Below are positions 10,225 through 19,800 of a stretch of 46,394 bases of DNA, in pieces. Under the pieces are notes generated by a model. It made no database searches, was not told the origin of the DNA, and saw only the letters and a list, made by a program, of their open reading frames with translations. The DNA is from an uncultured Clostridia bacterium (GTDB taxonomy: Bacteria > Bacillota > Clostridia > TANB77 > CAG-508): positions 1 through 46,394 of the forward strand of contig CANQVF010000015.1 of NCBI GenBank assembly GCA_947627185.1. The letters run 5' to 3'. Every line of letters starts with the position of its first letter. Within the stretch, counting starts at the first letter, position 1. The position numbers and the translations under genes are program-made.

Positions 10225-13200
10225 TTATTCATCATCATTTTGTGAATCTAAATCTTTAAATATTTTATCATCTGGTAAATCTTCTTCATCTAAAATATTT
10301 GTAAAGAATTCATCTTCATCTTCTTCCTCTTGTTCTTCAAGTTCTGCATCTGTAACTTCATTTAAATTGTCCTCTTCAAGTTCACTTTCATCAATTCTCT
10401 CTTCTACTCCATCTAGTCCTTCTTCAACATGTTCTTTGATTTCAATTTCTTCATCTTTATCACTATATAATTTTACATTTAAACCTAAAGATTGTAATTC
10501 TTTAATTAATACCTTAAATGATTCTGGAATTCCTGGTTCAGGAATGTTTTCGCCTTTAACTATTGCTTCATATGTTTTTACTCTTCCTACAACATCATCT
10601 GATTTAACAGTTAATATTTCTTGTAGAGTATATGCAGCACCATAAGCTTCTAATGCCCAAACTTCCATTTCTCCAAATCTCTGTCCACCAAATTGTGCTT
10701 TACCTCCAAGTGGTTGTTGTGTAACTAAAGAATATGGTCCAGTTGAACGAGCATGAATTTTATCATCTACTAAGTGGTGAAGTTTTAACATATACATTAC
10801 ACCAACTGTAATTGGTTTATCAAATGGTTCACCTGTTCTACCATCATAAAGAATTGTTTTACCATTTGTTTCTAATCCTGCAGTTTCAAGCATTGTTTCT
10901 ATATCTTCTTCTGTTGCACCATCAAATACTGGTGTAGCCATTTTCCAGCCTAACATTCTAGCTGCTGCTCCTAAATGTACTTCCAAAACTTGACCTAAAT
11001 TCATACGAGAAGGTACACCAAGTGGATTTAAAACAACATCTACTGGAGTTCCATCTGGTAAGAAAGGCATATCTTCTTCTGGTAATATTCTTGAAATAAC
11101 ACCTTTATTTCCGTGACGTCCAGCCATTTTATCTCCAACAGATATTTTTCTCTTTTGAGCTATATAAATTCTAATTACTTGATTTACCCCTGGAGCTAAT
11201 TCATCTGAGTTTTCTCTAGTAAATACTTTTACATCTACTATTGTTCCAGCTTCTCCATGTGGTACTCTTAAAGAAGTATCTCTAACTTCTCTTGCTTTTT
11301 CACCAAAAATAGCTCTTAATAATCTTTCTTCTGCTGTAAGTTCTGTTTCTCCTTTTGGAGTAACTTTACCAACTAATATATCTCCTGGTCTAACTTCAGC
11401 ACCAACTCTTATAATACCATTTTCATCTAAGTCACGAAGTGAATCTTCTCCAACATTTGGAATATCACGAGTAATTTCTTCTGGTCCTAATTTTGTATCT
11501 CTACATTCACAATCATAATCTTCTATGTGCATAGATGTTAAAACATCTTCTTTAACTAATCTTTCATTTAATAAAATAGCATCCTCATAGTTATAACCTT
11601 CCCATGTAGCAAAAGCGATAAGTAAGTTTTTACCTAATGCCATTTCTCCTTTATCAGTAGCTGGTCCATCAGCTATAACATCTCCACGTTTAACAACTTC
11701 TCCTTCTTTTACTATTGGTCTTTGGTTAATACATGTACTACCATTTGTTCTTTTAAATTTACTTAAATGATATGTTCTTTTTTGTCCTGCTTCATTTTTT
11801 ATAACTATTTTGTCACCTTCAACTGTTTCAACTATTCCATTCTCATCTGCTAAAACCATAACTCCTGAATCTTTAGCAGCTTTATATTCGATTCCTGTTC
11901 CAACCATTGGTGAATCAGTAATCATAAGTGGAACTGCCTGACGTTGCATGTTTGATCCCATTAATGCACGGTTAGCATCATCATGTTCCAAGAAAGGAAT
12001 CATAGCAGCACCAACTGAAACTAATTGTTTTGGTGAAACATCTATATAGTCAACTTGATTTTTTGGAACTTCTTTAATTTCAGCTCTATCTCTAACTCTT
12101 ACTCTTTTATTAATTAAGCAATTATTTTCATCAAGTGGTTCTGAAGCTTGACATATAATATATAAATCTTCTTCATCTGCTGTCATATAAGTAACTTCAT
12201 CTGTAACATGAGCAGTTTCTTTATCTATTTTTCTATATGGTGTTTCTATAAATCCATATTCATTTATAATAGCAAATGTTGAAAGTGCTGATATTAAACC
12301 TATATTTGGTCCTTCTGGAGATTCTATTGGACATAATCTTCCATAGTGAGTATAATGAATATCACGAACCTCGAAACCAGCTCTTTCTCTAGATAAACCA
12401 CCAGGTCCTAAAGCAGAAATTCTTCTTTTATGTGTTAATTCTGATAATGGATTTGTTTGATCCATAAATTGTGATAATTGAGAACTTCCAAAGAATTCTC
12501 TAATTGATGATGTAATTGGTTTTGTATTAATTAAACTTTGTGGTGTTATAACATCTAAATCTTGAAGTGTCATTCTTTCACGAACAACTCTTTCTAATCT
12601 TGTTAAACCAATTCTAAATTGATTTTGTAGAAGTTCACCAACACATCTTATACGTCTATTTCCTAAATGATCTATATCATCTATATTTCCTAATCTTGGT
12701 TTTGCAGGATCAGTAATAAATACATTATATTCTAGATTTAATAAGTAATTAATTGATGCTAAAATATCTTCTGTAACAATATGTTTTGGAACTAATTCAT
12801 CTAATCTTTCTTCAACTAGCTTTCTTAATTCTTTATCATTTTTTGCAGTTTCTAATATATTTTTTAATACTGCATAATTAACATCAACTTTAATTTTAAG
12901 CTCTTCAGCAATTTTAGGATCTATATAAGCTTTAATATCAACAGTTCCATTTCCTATAACCTTTGCTTTTTTACCTTCAATATTTACAAATACAACATTT
13001 ATACCTGAATCTTGTATTTGTTTTGCCATTTCTCTAGAAATTTTTTCATCTTTTTCAACAATAACTTCACCAGTTTCTGGATTAACTATTGTTTCATAAG
13101 CAATATGATTAGCAATTCTAGAAGCTAAACTTAATTTCTTATTGTATTTGTATCTACCTACTTTTGATAAATCATATCTTCTATTATCAAAGAATAATCC

Positions 13201-13977
13201 ATCAAATAAATTTCTAGCTGCATCAACTGTTGGAAGTTCACCTGGTCTTAATTTTTTATAAATCTCAATTAATGCTTCATCAGCTGTTTTAACTGGGTCT
13301 TTTGCTATTGTTGCTAATAATTTATCTTCTTCTCCGAAAAAATCAATTATTTTTTCATCTGTATCTAACCCAATTGCTCTTAATAATGATGTAACTGGTA
13401 ATTTTCTAGTTCTATCTAGTCTTACCCAAAATACATCATTGCTATCTGTTTCATACTCAATCCAAGCACCTCTAATTGGCATTACAGATCCTGTATAAAG
13501 TTTTTTACCTGATTTGTCATAGCTTGAATCATAGTAACATCCTGGTGAACGAACTAACTGACTTACAACAACTCTTTCTGCACCATTTATAACAAATGTT
13601 CCACTATCTGTCATAAGAGGAAAATCACCAAGATAAATTTCTTGTTCTTTAATTTCTCCTGTTTCACGGTTAATTAATCTAACCTTTACATGTAGTCTTG
13701 TTGAATAAGTAGCATCTCTTTCTTTTGCTTCTTGTAATGAATACTTTGTTTTGTCTTCCATGTAGTAATCAAAAAATTCTAATACTAGATTTCCTGAATA
13801 GTCTATTATAGGTGAAATATCTTTTAATACTTCTCCTAATCCTTCTTTAACAAACCATTCATAAGAATCTTTTTGAACTTTTAATAAATTAGGTATATCT
13901 ATGAAATCACCTATTTTAGAAAAAGTTTTACGTACACATTTTTCATGTACAACGTCTTTTACTTTTATTTTTTTCAA
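10225..13977 (-). CDS. rpoB: DNA-directed RNA polymerase subunit beta
   Basis: The 1250-aa beta subunit shows the canonical regions: the rifampicin-binding cluster around [20 protein letters not shown], then [18 protein letters not shown], the [17 protein letters not shown] motif, and the C-terminal [20 protein letters not shown] motif. The start appears to be TTG at 13975-13977, preceded by AGGTGGGG at 9 bases; an in-frame TAA lies upstream. The rpoB N-terminus normally begins close to this point. The last 80 or so residues (from about 1170) form an acidic Glu/Asp tail longer than in Bacillus subtilis RpoB. The gene is preceded by its own promoter and a leader of about 210 bases. It is not directly preceded by rplJ-rplL as in many bacteria; the upstream neighbour is a divergent membrane-protein gene. 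Confidence 0.99.
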   Translation of the reverse strand: MKKIKVKDVVHEKCVRKTFSKIGDFIDIPNLLKVQKDSYEWFVKEGLGEVLKDISPIIDYSGNLVLEFFDYYMEDKTKYSLQEAKERDATYSTRLHVKVRLINRETGEIKEQEIYLGDFPLMTDSGTFVINGAERVVVSQLVRSPGCYYDSSYDKSGKKLYTGSVMPIRGAWIEYETDSNDVFWVRLDRTRKLPVTSLLRAIGLDTDEKIIDFFGEEDKLLATIAKDPVKTADEALIEIYKKLRPGELPTVDAARNLFDGLFFDNRRYDLSKVGRYKYNKKLSLASRIANHIAYETIVNPETGEVIVEKDEKISREMAKQIQDSGINVVFVNIEGKKAKVIGNGTVDIKAYIDPKIAEELKIKVDVNYAVLKNILETAKNDKELRKLVEERLDELVPKHIVTEDILASINYLLNLEYNVFITDPAKPRLGNIDDIDHLGNRRIRCVGELLQNQFRIGLTRLERVVRERMTLQDLDVITPQSLINTKPITSSIREFFGSSQLSQFMDQTNPLSELTHKRRISALGPGGLSRERAGFEVRDIHYTHYGRLCPIESPEGPNIGLISALSTFAIINEYGFIETPYRKIDKETAHVTDEVTYMTADEEDLYIICQASEPLDENNCLINKRVRVRDRAEIKEVPKNQVDYIDVSPKQLVSVGAAMIPFLEHDDANRALMGSNMQRQAVPLMITDSPMVGTGIEYKAAKDSGVMVLADENGIVETVEGDKIVIKNEAGQKRTYHLSKFKRTNGSTCINQRPIVKEGEVVKRGDVIADGPATDKGEMALGKNLLIAFATWEGYNYEDAILLNERLVKEDVLTSMHIEDYDCECRDTKLGPEEITRDIPNVGEDSLRDLDENGIIRVGAEVRPGDILVGKVTPKGETELTAEERLLRAIFGEKAREVRDTSLRVPHGEAGTIVDVKVFTRENSDELAPGVNQVIRIYIAQKRKISVGDKMAGRHGNKGVISRILPEEDMPFLPDGTPVDVVLNPLGVPSRMNLGQVLEVHLGAAARMLGWKMATPVFDGATEEDIETMLETAGLETNGKTILYDGRTGEPFDKPITVGVMYMLKLHHLVDDKIHARSTGPYSLVTQQPLGGKAQFGGQRFGEMEVWALEAYGAAYTLQEILTVKSDDVVGRVKTYEAIVKGENIPEPGIPESFKVLIKELQSLGLNVKLYSDKDEEIEIKEHVEEGLDGVEERIDESELEEDNLNEVTDAELEEQEEEDEDEFFTNILDEEDLPDDKIFKDLDSQNDDE

Positions 13978-14148
13978 AATAAAACCCCACCTTCTTTAAA
14001 TATTTAGCAGGTCAGTATAGATTTACCTTATGTAAGTCCCTCTTGCAATAAAAGGTTGTTATTTCAAAAAAGTCTCCCTGCCTAAAAAGGCTTTTTTTCA
14101 ATAGTTCCTCTTTTATTCAATTCCTCTTACTAGATCATAAATATACTG

Positions 14149-14184
14149 TTTTTGAGAGCCAAAAACGAGACAAACTCCCAAAAA
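14149..14184 (-). promoter_or_regulatory. 5'-end hairpin of the rpoB leader
   Basis: TTTTTGGGAG pairs with CTCTCAAAAA over 10 positions (one G-U) around a 16-base loop, a few bases after the predicted transcription start. A second structure (7-bp AAAAAAG/CTTTTTT stem enclosing GCCT-TTTT-AGGC) lies at about 14066-14098. The leader runs about 210 bases to rpoB. A stabilising or attenuating role is possible but unproven. Confidence 0.45.
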
Positions 14185-14193
14185 TACTCAAAT

Positions 14194-14223
14194 ATTATAT
14201 AACATTTGTGTAACATAAGTCAA
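14194..14223 (-). promoter_or_regulatory. Sigma-A promoter of rpoBC
   Basis: TTGACT (14218-14223), an 18-base spacer and a perfect TATAAT (14194-14199) on the minus strand. This is the only good promoter in front of rpoB and implies transcription starts near 14187. Confidence 0.8.
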
Positions 14224-14430
14224 GCATTTTTCTTAATTTTCTTAGGGAAATTCTGCATTCTAGAAATTTTTATACTTAAAAATAAAATCTTAAAATTTTA
14301 ACTTAAATTAAACTTAAAATTTTAAATTCTAATTTTAAATTCTAAATTTAATTTTATTTTTATTTAGTTTAAGTTTTATTTAAAAATTTTATATTCTATG
14401 CACTTTAATTATTAAATTATTTAATAATTT

Positions 14431-14478
14431 TTAAATATATCTTTTATAAAATTATTAAATATATCCTTTATAAAATTA
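14431..14478. repeat. Two 24-bp tandem repeats
   Basis: A 24-base unit beginning TTAAATATATC is present at 14431-14454 and 14455-14478 with one T/C difference. A third copy begins (TTAAAC) at 14479. It sits in a stretch of simple A/T sequence (14270-14500) that shows no gene. Confidence 0.7.
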
Positions 14479-14502
14479 TTAAACTTATTACTTATTAATT
14501 TA

Positions 14503-14663
14503 ATTCTATTATAAATTATATATAACTTTAAACCGTGACTTGGTGTCGCAATCTTCTTTTTCAAAAATAAAGAAAAGGAAGATTGCTCCATTCGCCCTTC
14601 GCTTTGCTTCGGTTGGTCGCTTACGCGTCACTACTTAAAGTTATATATAATTTATAATAGAAT
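14503..14663. repeat. 161-bp inverted-repeat element with GC-rich core
   Basis: A perfect 29-bp inverted repeat (14503-14531 and 14635-14663) encloses 103 bases. The core holds a 15-bp inner stem with one mismatch (14548-14562 against 14572-14586), a GTGAC/GTCAC pair next to the outer arms, and a GC-rich segment at 14587-14634 containing CGCCCTTCGC and TTACGCGTCAC. The GC-rich segment is about 57% G+C in DNA that is otherwise nearly all A/T. There is no open frame. The whole element can fold into one long branched hairpin on either strand. It resembles a miniature inverted-repeat element or a structured RNA. I could not identify a target-site duplication or assign a known family. Confidence 0.75.
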
Positions 14664-14729
14664 ATAAAATAATATAAAAATAAAAATATCAATATTAATA
14701 CTATTTATTAATATCAAAATTTAAAGGAC

Positions 14730-14758
14730 TTGATTTTTTTTATAAAATCTACTATTAT
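14730..14758 (+). promoter_or_regulatory. Candidate promoter of the 209-aa membrane protein gene
   Basis: TTGATT (14730-14735), 17 bases, TATTAT (14753-14758) on the plus strand. TATACT at 14758-14763 is an alternative -10, but at poor spacing. Transcription would begin just before the AAGGAG sequence at 14770. Confidence 0.45.
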
Positions 14759-14768
14759 ATACTCAAAT

Positions 14769-14813
14769 AAAGGAGAAAGGGATTAATCAATTAATTTTTT
14801 ATATAATTGATTA
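14769..14813 (+). promoter_or_regulatory. Displaced ribosome binding site followed by a hairpin
   Basis: AAAGGAGAAAGG (14769-14780) is the only strong Shine-Dalgarno sequence, but it is about 46 bases before the ATG at 14826. Between them lies a perfect 10-bp inverted repeat, TAATCAATTA (14784-14793) and TAATTGATTA (14804-14813). The only closer candidate is a weak GAGA at 14817. Folding of the hairpin would shorten the distance, so it could gate translation. Confidence 0.4.
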
Positions 14814-14825
14814 TACGAGATAATT

Positions 14826-15455
14826 ATGAATGAACTTTTTGAATATCATAAAGAACTAAATATAAAAAAAATTATTATCGCTATAATAATAATTCTATTT
14901 TGTATTGTTATTTTATTTGAAATTATTGGAAATATTATCAACAAAGATTCAGATACGAATACAGATAAGGTTACTCAAATAAGAGATAAAAATATAGAAG
15001 CACAAAATCCAAACTCAACTTTTTACAGTGAAAATAGAAGTATTAGTTTAGAACTTTCAAAACAATATGGTTTATCTCAATATTACACAACTAATGATTA
15101 TTTAATTGAACTTAGATCAGAAAATAACCTTAATATATTTGTTTCTCATAGAAATATAATTGAAAATCGTTCATTAACAGAAGTTGTATCAGCTGATTTA
15201 CATGCTTATATAGAAAATTATACAAACTATTCTAATCTATCTCAAATAGCAGAACTTAATACAAATAATTATAAAGGTTATACTTATAGCTTTCATTATT
15301 TAGATTCTTCAAATAATGTTCCTTATTATTTACAAATTGTTTGGTTAGAAACAGAAAAAGGCTATTATATTTTTGACATTGAATTTCCATTAGAAAGTTT
15401 AAATGATTATGCAAATATAATAAATGATACAATTTATTCATTTGTTATTTATTAA
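14826..15455 (+). CDS. Small single-pass membrane protein of unknown function
   Basis: A 209-aa protein and the only gene on the plus strand. It has a short cytoplasmic N-terminus (MNELFEYHKELNIKK), one transmembrane helix (about 17-37, IIIAIIIILFCIVILFEIIG) and an extracellular region. A Ser/Asn/Thr linker (to about 65) leads to a compact alpha/beta domain ending in FVIY. The strand-helix pattern and the phrases FYSENRSISLELSKQYG and YYLQIVWLETEKGYYIFDIEFP recall the PsbP/DcrB-like fold found in small bacterial lipoproteins and membrane proteins; this is a weak impression only. An in-frame TGA at 14808 prevents an earlier start. It ends just before a strong bidirectional terminator and is divergent from rpoB. 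No function is assigned. Confidence 0.8.
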   Translation: MNELFEYHKELNIKKIIIAIIIILFCIVILFEIIGNIINKDSDTNTDKVTQIRDKNIEAQNPNSTFYSENRSISLELSKQYGLSQYYTTNDYLIELRSENNLNIFVSHRNIIENRSLTEVVSADLHAYIENYTNYSNLSQIAELNTNNYKGYTYSFHYLDSSNNVPYYLQIVWLETEKGYYIFDIEFPLESLNDYANIINDTIYSFVIY

Positions 15456-15463
15456 AATATTAA

Positions 15464-15510
15464 AAAAATATAATAGAATTACTTAAAAAAAGTAATTCTA
15501 TTATATTTTT
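15464..15510 (+). terminator. Bidirectional terminator between convergent genes
   Basis: A perfect 21-bp stem (15464-15484 with 15490-15510) around an AAAAA loop, beginning 9 bases after the plus-strand stop codon. A-runs and T-runs on both sides allow function in either direction. Confidence 0.85.
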
Positions 15511-15516
15511 AGCACT

Positions 15517-15569
15517 AAAAAAGCACTTCTAATTTAGAAATACATCTTTCTGATATTAGAAATGCTTTT
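15517..15569 (-). terminator. Terminator of the AI-2E-family gene
   Basis: AAAAGCA-TTCTAAT arms (about 15519-15533 and 15555-15569) pair with one internal mismatch around a 21-base loop, followed by T-rich sequence on the minus strand, about 14 bases after the stop codon at 15583. Confidence 0.7.
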
Positions 15570-15582
15570 ATTTTTATAATTT

Positions 15583-16722
15583 CTATTTATCTAAGACTTC
15601 TTTACTATTTTTATATTCTATAAAGTCTCCTATTATTAATTTTATAAATGCCATAACTGGAACTCCTAAGAACATTCCTAAAACTCCAAAATATGCTCCT
15701 CCAATTGTTACTGCAAAAATAACTAATATAGGGCTTAAATTTAAAGAGTTTCCTAATATTCTAGGATTTATTATATTAGCATCAACTTGTTGTAATATTA
15801 TAACTACAATTCCTAACCAAATAGCTTTTGCAAAACCTCCTGTAAATATTGTAATTAATATTGAAATTACAACTGCAATTATTGCTCCAAAATAAGGAAT
15901 AACATTAAATAATCCTATTAAAAATCCAAGTAATGCTGAATATTTTACTTTCATTAATGACATTGCTATAGATGTTATTATTCCAACAACAATAGCATCT
16001 AATATTTGACTTGCTATAAATTTTAAGAATATACTATTTGTTCTTTGATAATATTTAGAAATTACTTTATTAGTTTTTGTGTCAAACACAGCTTTTGAAA
16101 GATTTTGCAAGAAGCTTTTTATATCTGCTCTTTCTAATAATAAATATACTGATACTACTATAGTTACAAATACACTAAATATTACACTTGCAGCTCCCAT
16201 AATACCTTTTATATAAGAACTTATATTATCAATGCTTATTAAATTAATTATTTGTTCTATAAAATTGATATCCTTTAAATTACTAATGTATCCATCTAAA
16301 TTTAATTTAACAAGTAGTGAATTATCATCTAAATTATCAATATATTCCATTGCTGTATTATAATAATTTGGTATATTTTCTGCTAAATCTTTTATACTTG
16401 TTGATACTGTTGGAATAATAAAATTAATTATTACAAAAATTAATAATATAACTATAACATAAACTAATAAAACACTTAATCCTCTAGCATGTTTTTTTAT
16501 TATTTTAGGTTTTATTTTACCTATTAATCCTTCTAAAGCTTTGCACGGCATATATAATATATATGCTACTAATAAAGCCATAAAGAAAGGCATTATCAAA
16601 GTGAAAAAATTTCCTATTCCTGATATAATTTCTGATACACTGTCAATTGTTTTATATACAACTACTACAGCTACTGCAAAAGAAAACCAAAATATCCATT
16701 TTTTCCATTCTTTATTATTCAT
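15583..16722 (-). CDS. AI-2E family (PerM/YtvI-like) membrane transporter
   Basis: A 379-aa polytopic membrane protein with the pattern of the AI-2E exporter superfamily. Two N-terminal helices (about 10-60) are followed by a helix near 83-105, an amphipathic extracellular segment (about 106-165), another helix near 172-193, and a C-terminal bundle of hydrophobic helices from about 230. Family-like signatures are visible: ASQILDAIVVGIITSIAM, LLGFLIGLFNVIPYFGAIIA and NPRILGNSLNLSPILVIFAV. Members export small molecules or ions; the substrate here cannot be read from sequence. The ATG follows AGGAG at normal spacing. It lies downstream of the giant surface-protein gene, separated by a long-loop hairpin, so it may receive some read-through. 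The related B. subtilis YtvI is not a proven orthologue. Confidence 0.9.
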   Translation of the reverse strand: MNNKEWKKWIFWFSFAVAVVVVYKTIDSVSEIISGIGNFFTLIMPFFMALLVAYILYMPCKALEGLIGKIKPKIIKKHARGLSVLLVYVIVILLIFVIINFIIPTVSTSIKDLAENIPNYYNTAMEYIDNLDDNSLLVKLNLDGYISNLKDINFIEQIINLISIDNISSYIKGIMGAASVIFSVFVTIVVSVYLLLERADIKSFLQNLSKAVFDTKTNKVISKYYQRTNSIFLKFIASQILDAIVVGIITSIAMSLMKVKYSALLGFLIGLFNVIPYFGAIIAVVISILITIFTGGFAKAIWLGIVVIILQQVDANIINPRILGNSLNLSPILVIFAVTIGGAYFGVLGMFLGVPVMAFIKLIIGDFIEYKNSKEVLDK

Positions 16723-16763
16723 ATATTTCTCCTATTTATATAATAAATAATTCTAACATATTT

Positions 16764-16837
16764 AAGGAAAATAGGCACATTTTTTTATTAATATTTTATT
16801 TTCCTTGTTATTCATATGATATTTAAATGTGCCTATT
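16764..16837 (-). terminator. Long-loop hairpin after the giant gene, with an alternative fold
   Basis: AATAGGCACATTT (16770-16782) pairs perfectly with AAATGTGCCTATT (16825-16837) across a 42-base loop, just after the giant gene stop. A competing pairing exists between AAGGAAAAT (16764-16772) and ATTTTCCTT (16798-16806), which overlaps the first arm. It is probably a leaky terminator or attenuator ahead of the AI-2E gene. The T-run is not strong. Confidence 0.5.
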
Positions 16838-16842
16838 ATTTT

Positions 16843-19800
16843 TTATTTATAAAATTTCTTAAAGTTTACTTTTTGAAGTTTCTTCTTTATTACTAATATT
16901 ACTATAACTGCTATAACAATTATTATTGTTACTATTATTTTGTCTTTTATTATACTCAAATAGTATTTTGTTTTCTCTAAACCTGTTGGTGGTGTTAATG
17001 TTACTCTTTCTGTAAATGATGAATCATCTTCATAATCTGGGTCTGTAACATCTAAATTTCCTATAGTTGTTGTTAATTTTGTTATTCTACCAGTTAATGT
17101 TGTATATTGTATTATTTCTGCACTATTATCATATGTCATACTTTCTGTATCTTTTTCTCCAGCTAATACTTGTGATGCTACTAAATAAATTCTTCCAGAA
17201 CTTCCTGTTTTAGTTAAACTTGAACTATATGGTGTTAAAAATCTTGATAATAAATTATTTTTATTTTCTGTATCTCCTGCTGAAATTCTATCATCAACTG
17301 ATACTGCTAAATTGTTTTTAGTATCTGTTTCAAATTGTATTCCCTTTACATCTAATAATTTAAAGAATTGTTTTGTTTCTACTTGATTTTTATTTGGTAT
17401 AATTTCATTTACTTCTTTAAATAAATTTTCAGTTAATAGTTTTTGTTTTGATAATTGCTCATTGGTCATTGCTACCCAGTATCTATCTTCAGATTCATTT
17501 TTACTTGTTTCAAAAGTCATATCTGTATCAACATAGTCTAATATTTTATCCACTTTTAATTCAGCTACTTTATCTGTACTTGTATTAAAGTCACCTGTAT
17601 AATACATTTTTCCTAAATATTTTCCATAATAGCCAGAGTCACTTTGGGCATTAAAGCTCAATTTATCTTTTGTTCTGTATATATCAGAATTTTTGCTCCT
17701 ATCTAGTATTTCACAAGTTTTACATTGATTTTCAATTTTTGGATTAACAATTTCATAATAGTCTTTATATAGTTCATTTTTTGCTGTTCCAGATGCTGTA
17801 TAAGTTTTATATATTTCTTCCTCATACTTACTTAAATTTTTATCATCTAAGAAATCTCCATATTTTTCTATTGCATCTGCCTTGTATCTTATACTATATA
17901 ATTTTTGACTTATTGTATCTACTTCACTTTCATTTGTTACATTAAATATATACGTTATATCTACTGTACAACCTTGTAATAAATCTTCATCAACATTTAA
18001 ATATGCTAAACCTTTTACTACTTTATTTGTTTCATTTGGATCTGATATTACTGATGGTAAATATTGTAAATTCTCTTCCCCAATAGATTTGTCTTTATCT
18101 AATTCTGTACCTTTTATTCTTGTACTATCTTTACCATCTGGTACAGGTTTAAATTCTATATCTGTTAATACTTTTCCATCTGATGTTGTTAGTTTTATAC
18201 TTGATAAAAATTTATTTAATCTTACATTTGATTCTGGTCTAAATTCTATACCAAAATCTATATTATTAACTTCAAATCTTCTATCCCTTGTGAATAATCC
18301 TGTATATCCATCATATGTATATGATGTTACATCATATGTAGTTCTTTCAGCTCTAATAGGGAATGTTACTGTATCTGCATGCATATGAGTTTTTGCCATG
18401 AAAGAATCTGATACTTGCTTATTTGCATCATATTCTTTTGGTAATGACAATTGTGCTTGTTTTGTTAATTCATTATTCATTACCTCACTATATGATATTA
18501 CTTCTAGTCTTCTTATTTCATCATCTCTTGCATCAGAATTATCTGCTTTTACTAATTCATCTAGTACTTTATCTCCAGAACTTCCTGTAATTGGTTCATT
18601 TGTTTTAATCTGATTTTCAGCTTCACCATAATACTTAGTAGACTTATATTCTTGTCCATTAAATACTACATCTTCTTTGCTCTCTCCATATGTAAATCTT
18701 ACTATATAGTTTCCTGGTATAAATGATGAAAAAGTATAATTTCCGTTTTTATCACTTCTTGTTGATACTATTGCCTCATTCCATGTTTTTAAGTTTTCTT
18801 CATATATTCTTTCTTTTCCATCTTTTGGTAATTTTATTACTTCGATTAGATCAGCTTTTATTCCTTCTGCTGGTATATCTTTTTCTTCTGTTAAATTTTT
18901 ATTTTCTTTTAATTTTTCGTTCATTTTTGCATTTGGTTGCTTATTATCTTTATCTTGCCAATCCCTTGTATCTTTACCATTTCCAGTATACTGCGTACCT
19001 TCATTATTAGCATTCTTTTCTTCAGATCTACTATCATCCCATATTGTTCCATCTAATTTTCTTTCAAATGTATTTTTTTCTTTGTTCTCTGGATTAGGTG
19101 GATTAGGTGTTGATGGATCACTATTTAGTTCTATATCTATTCCTGTTCTATATCCATCATTTTCATAATTTGCATAATCAGATATTTTTGTGTTTTCCAC
19201 TCCTCTTTTATTATTTCCATCTACTCTTAATCCTAAGTTTCCTGGATTTGAGTTTTTATCTACAAATCCTGCTGGCCTATTATCTGTTTCATAATATGTT
19301 GAATATGCATTTATTTCACCTACATTAGGTTTTTCTCCTAATTTTAAGTTTGTTGCTTCTGTTCCATCTTCTGTATCTACTACAAATTTGATATATATAT
19401 CAAAACTTTCACCTTGTTTTAAGGCTATGTTATCAAATCCTGTTATGTATAATGTATTATATTTTCCTTCTTTATCTATTTGTGAATGTTTTGTATATTT
19501 AGGAGTATTACTTATTGCTAATGAAACTTTATTTCCACCATTTGGATAATACCATGCTTCTACCTTATTTATTTCTTTTTCAACTAAATATCCAGTATTT
19601 GGATCTATTACTTTTATTGTTTTTGTATTATTTGCTGGATCATAAGGCTTAAATTGTGTTCCATAATAATCTACTATCTCTCGTACTCTTGCATATACTC
19701 CATGTTTATCTTCTACATTAATATTTGATACTGTTATTTTATATGTTACTTCTGTATTTAATTCTGTATGTTCCTTATAGTCTATTACTTCCTGATTCTT

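Noticed and set aside
14079..14099. Intrinsic terminator on the plus strand (GCCT-AAAA-AGGC followed by T-run)
   Set aside because: The stem is only 4 bp and no plus-strand gene lies upstream; the sequence is better explained as part of the rpoB leader.
14270..14484. Possible CRISPR-like array from repeated A/T words
   Set aside because: The repeats are contiguous 24-bp tandem copies and simple A/T words without unique spacers, and no cas genes are present.
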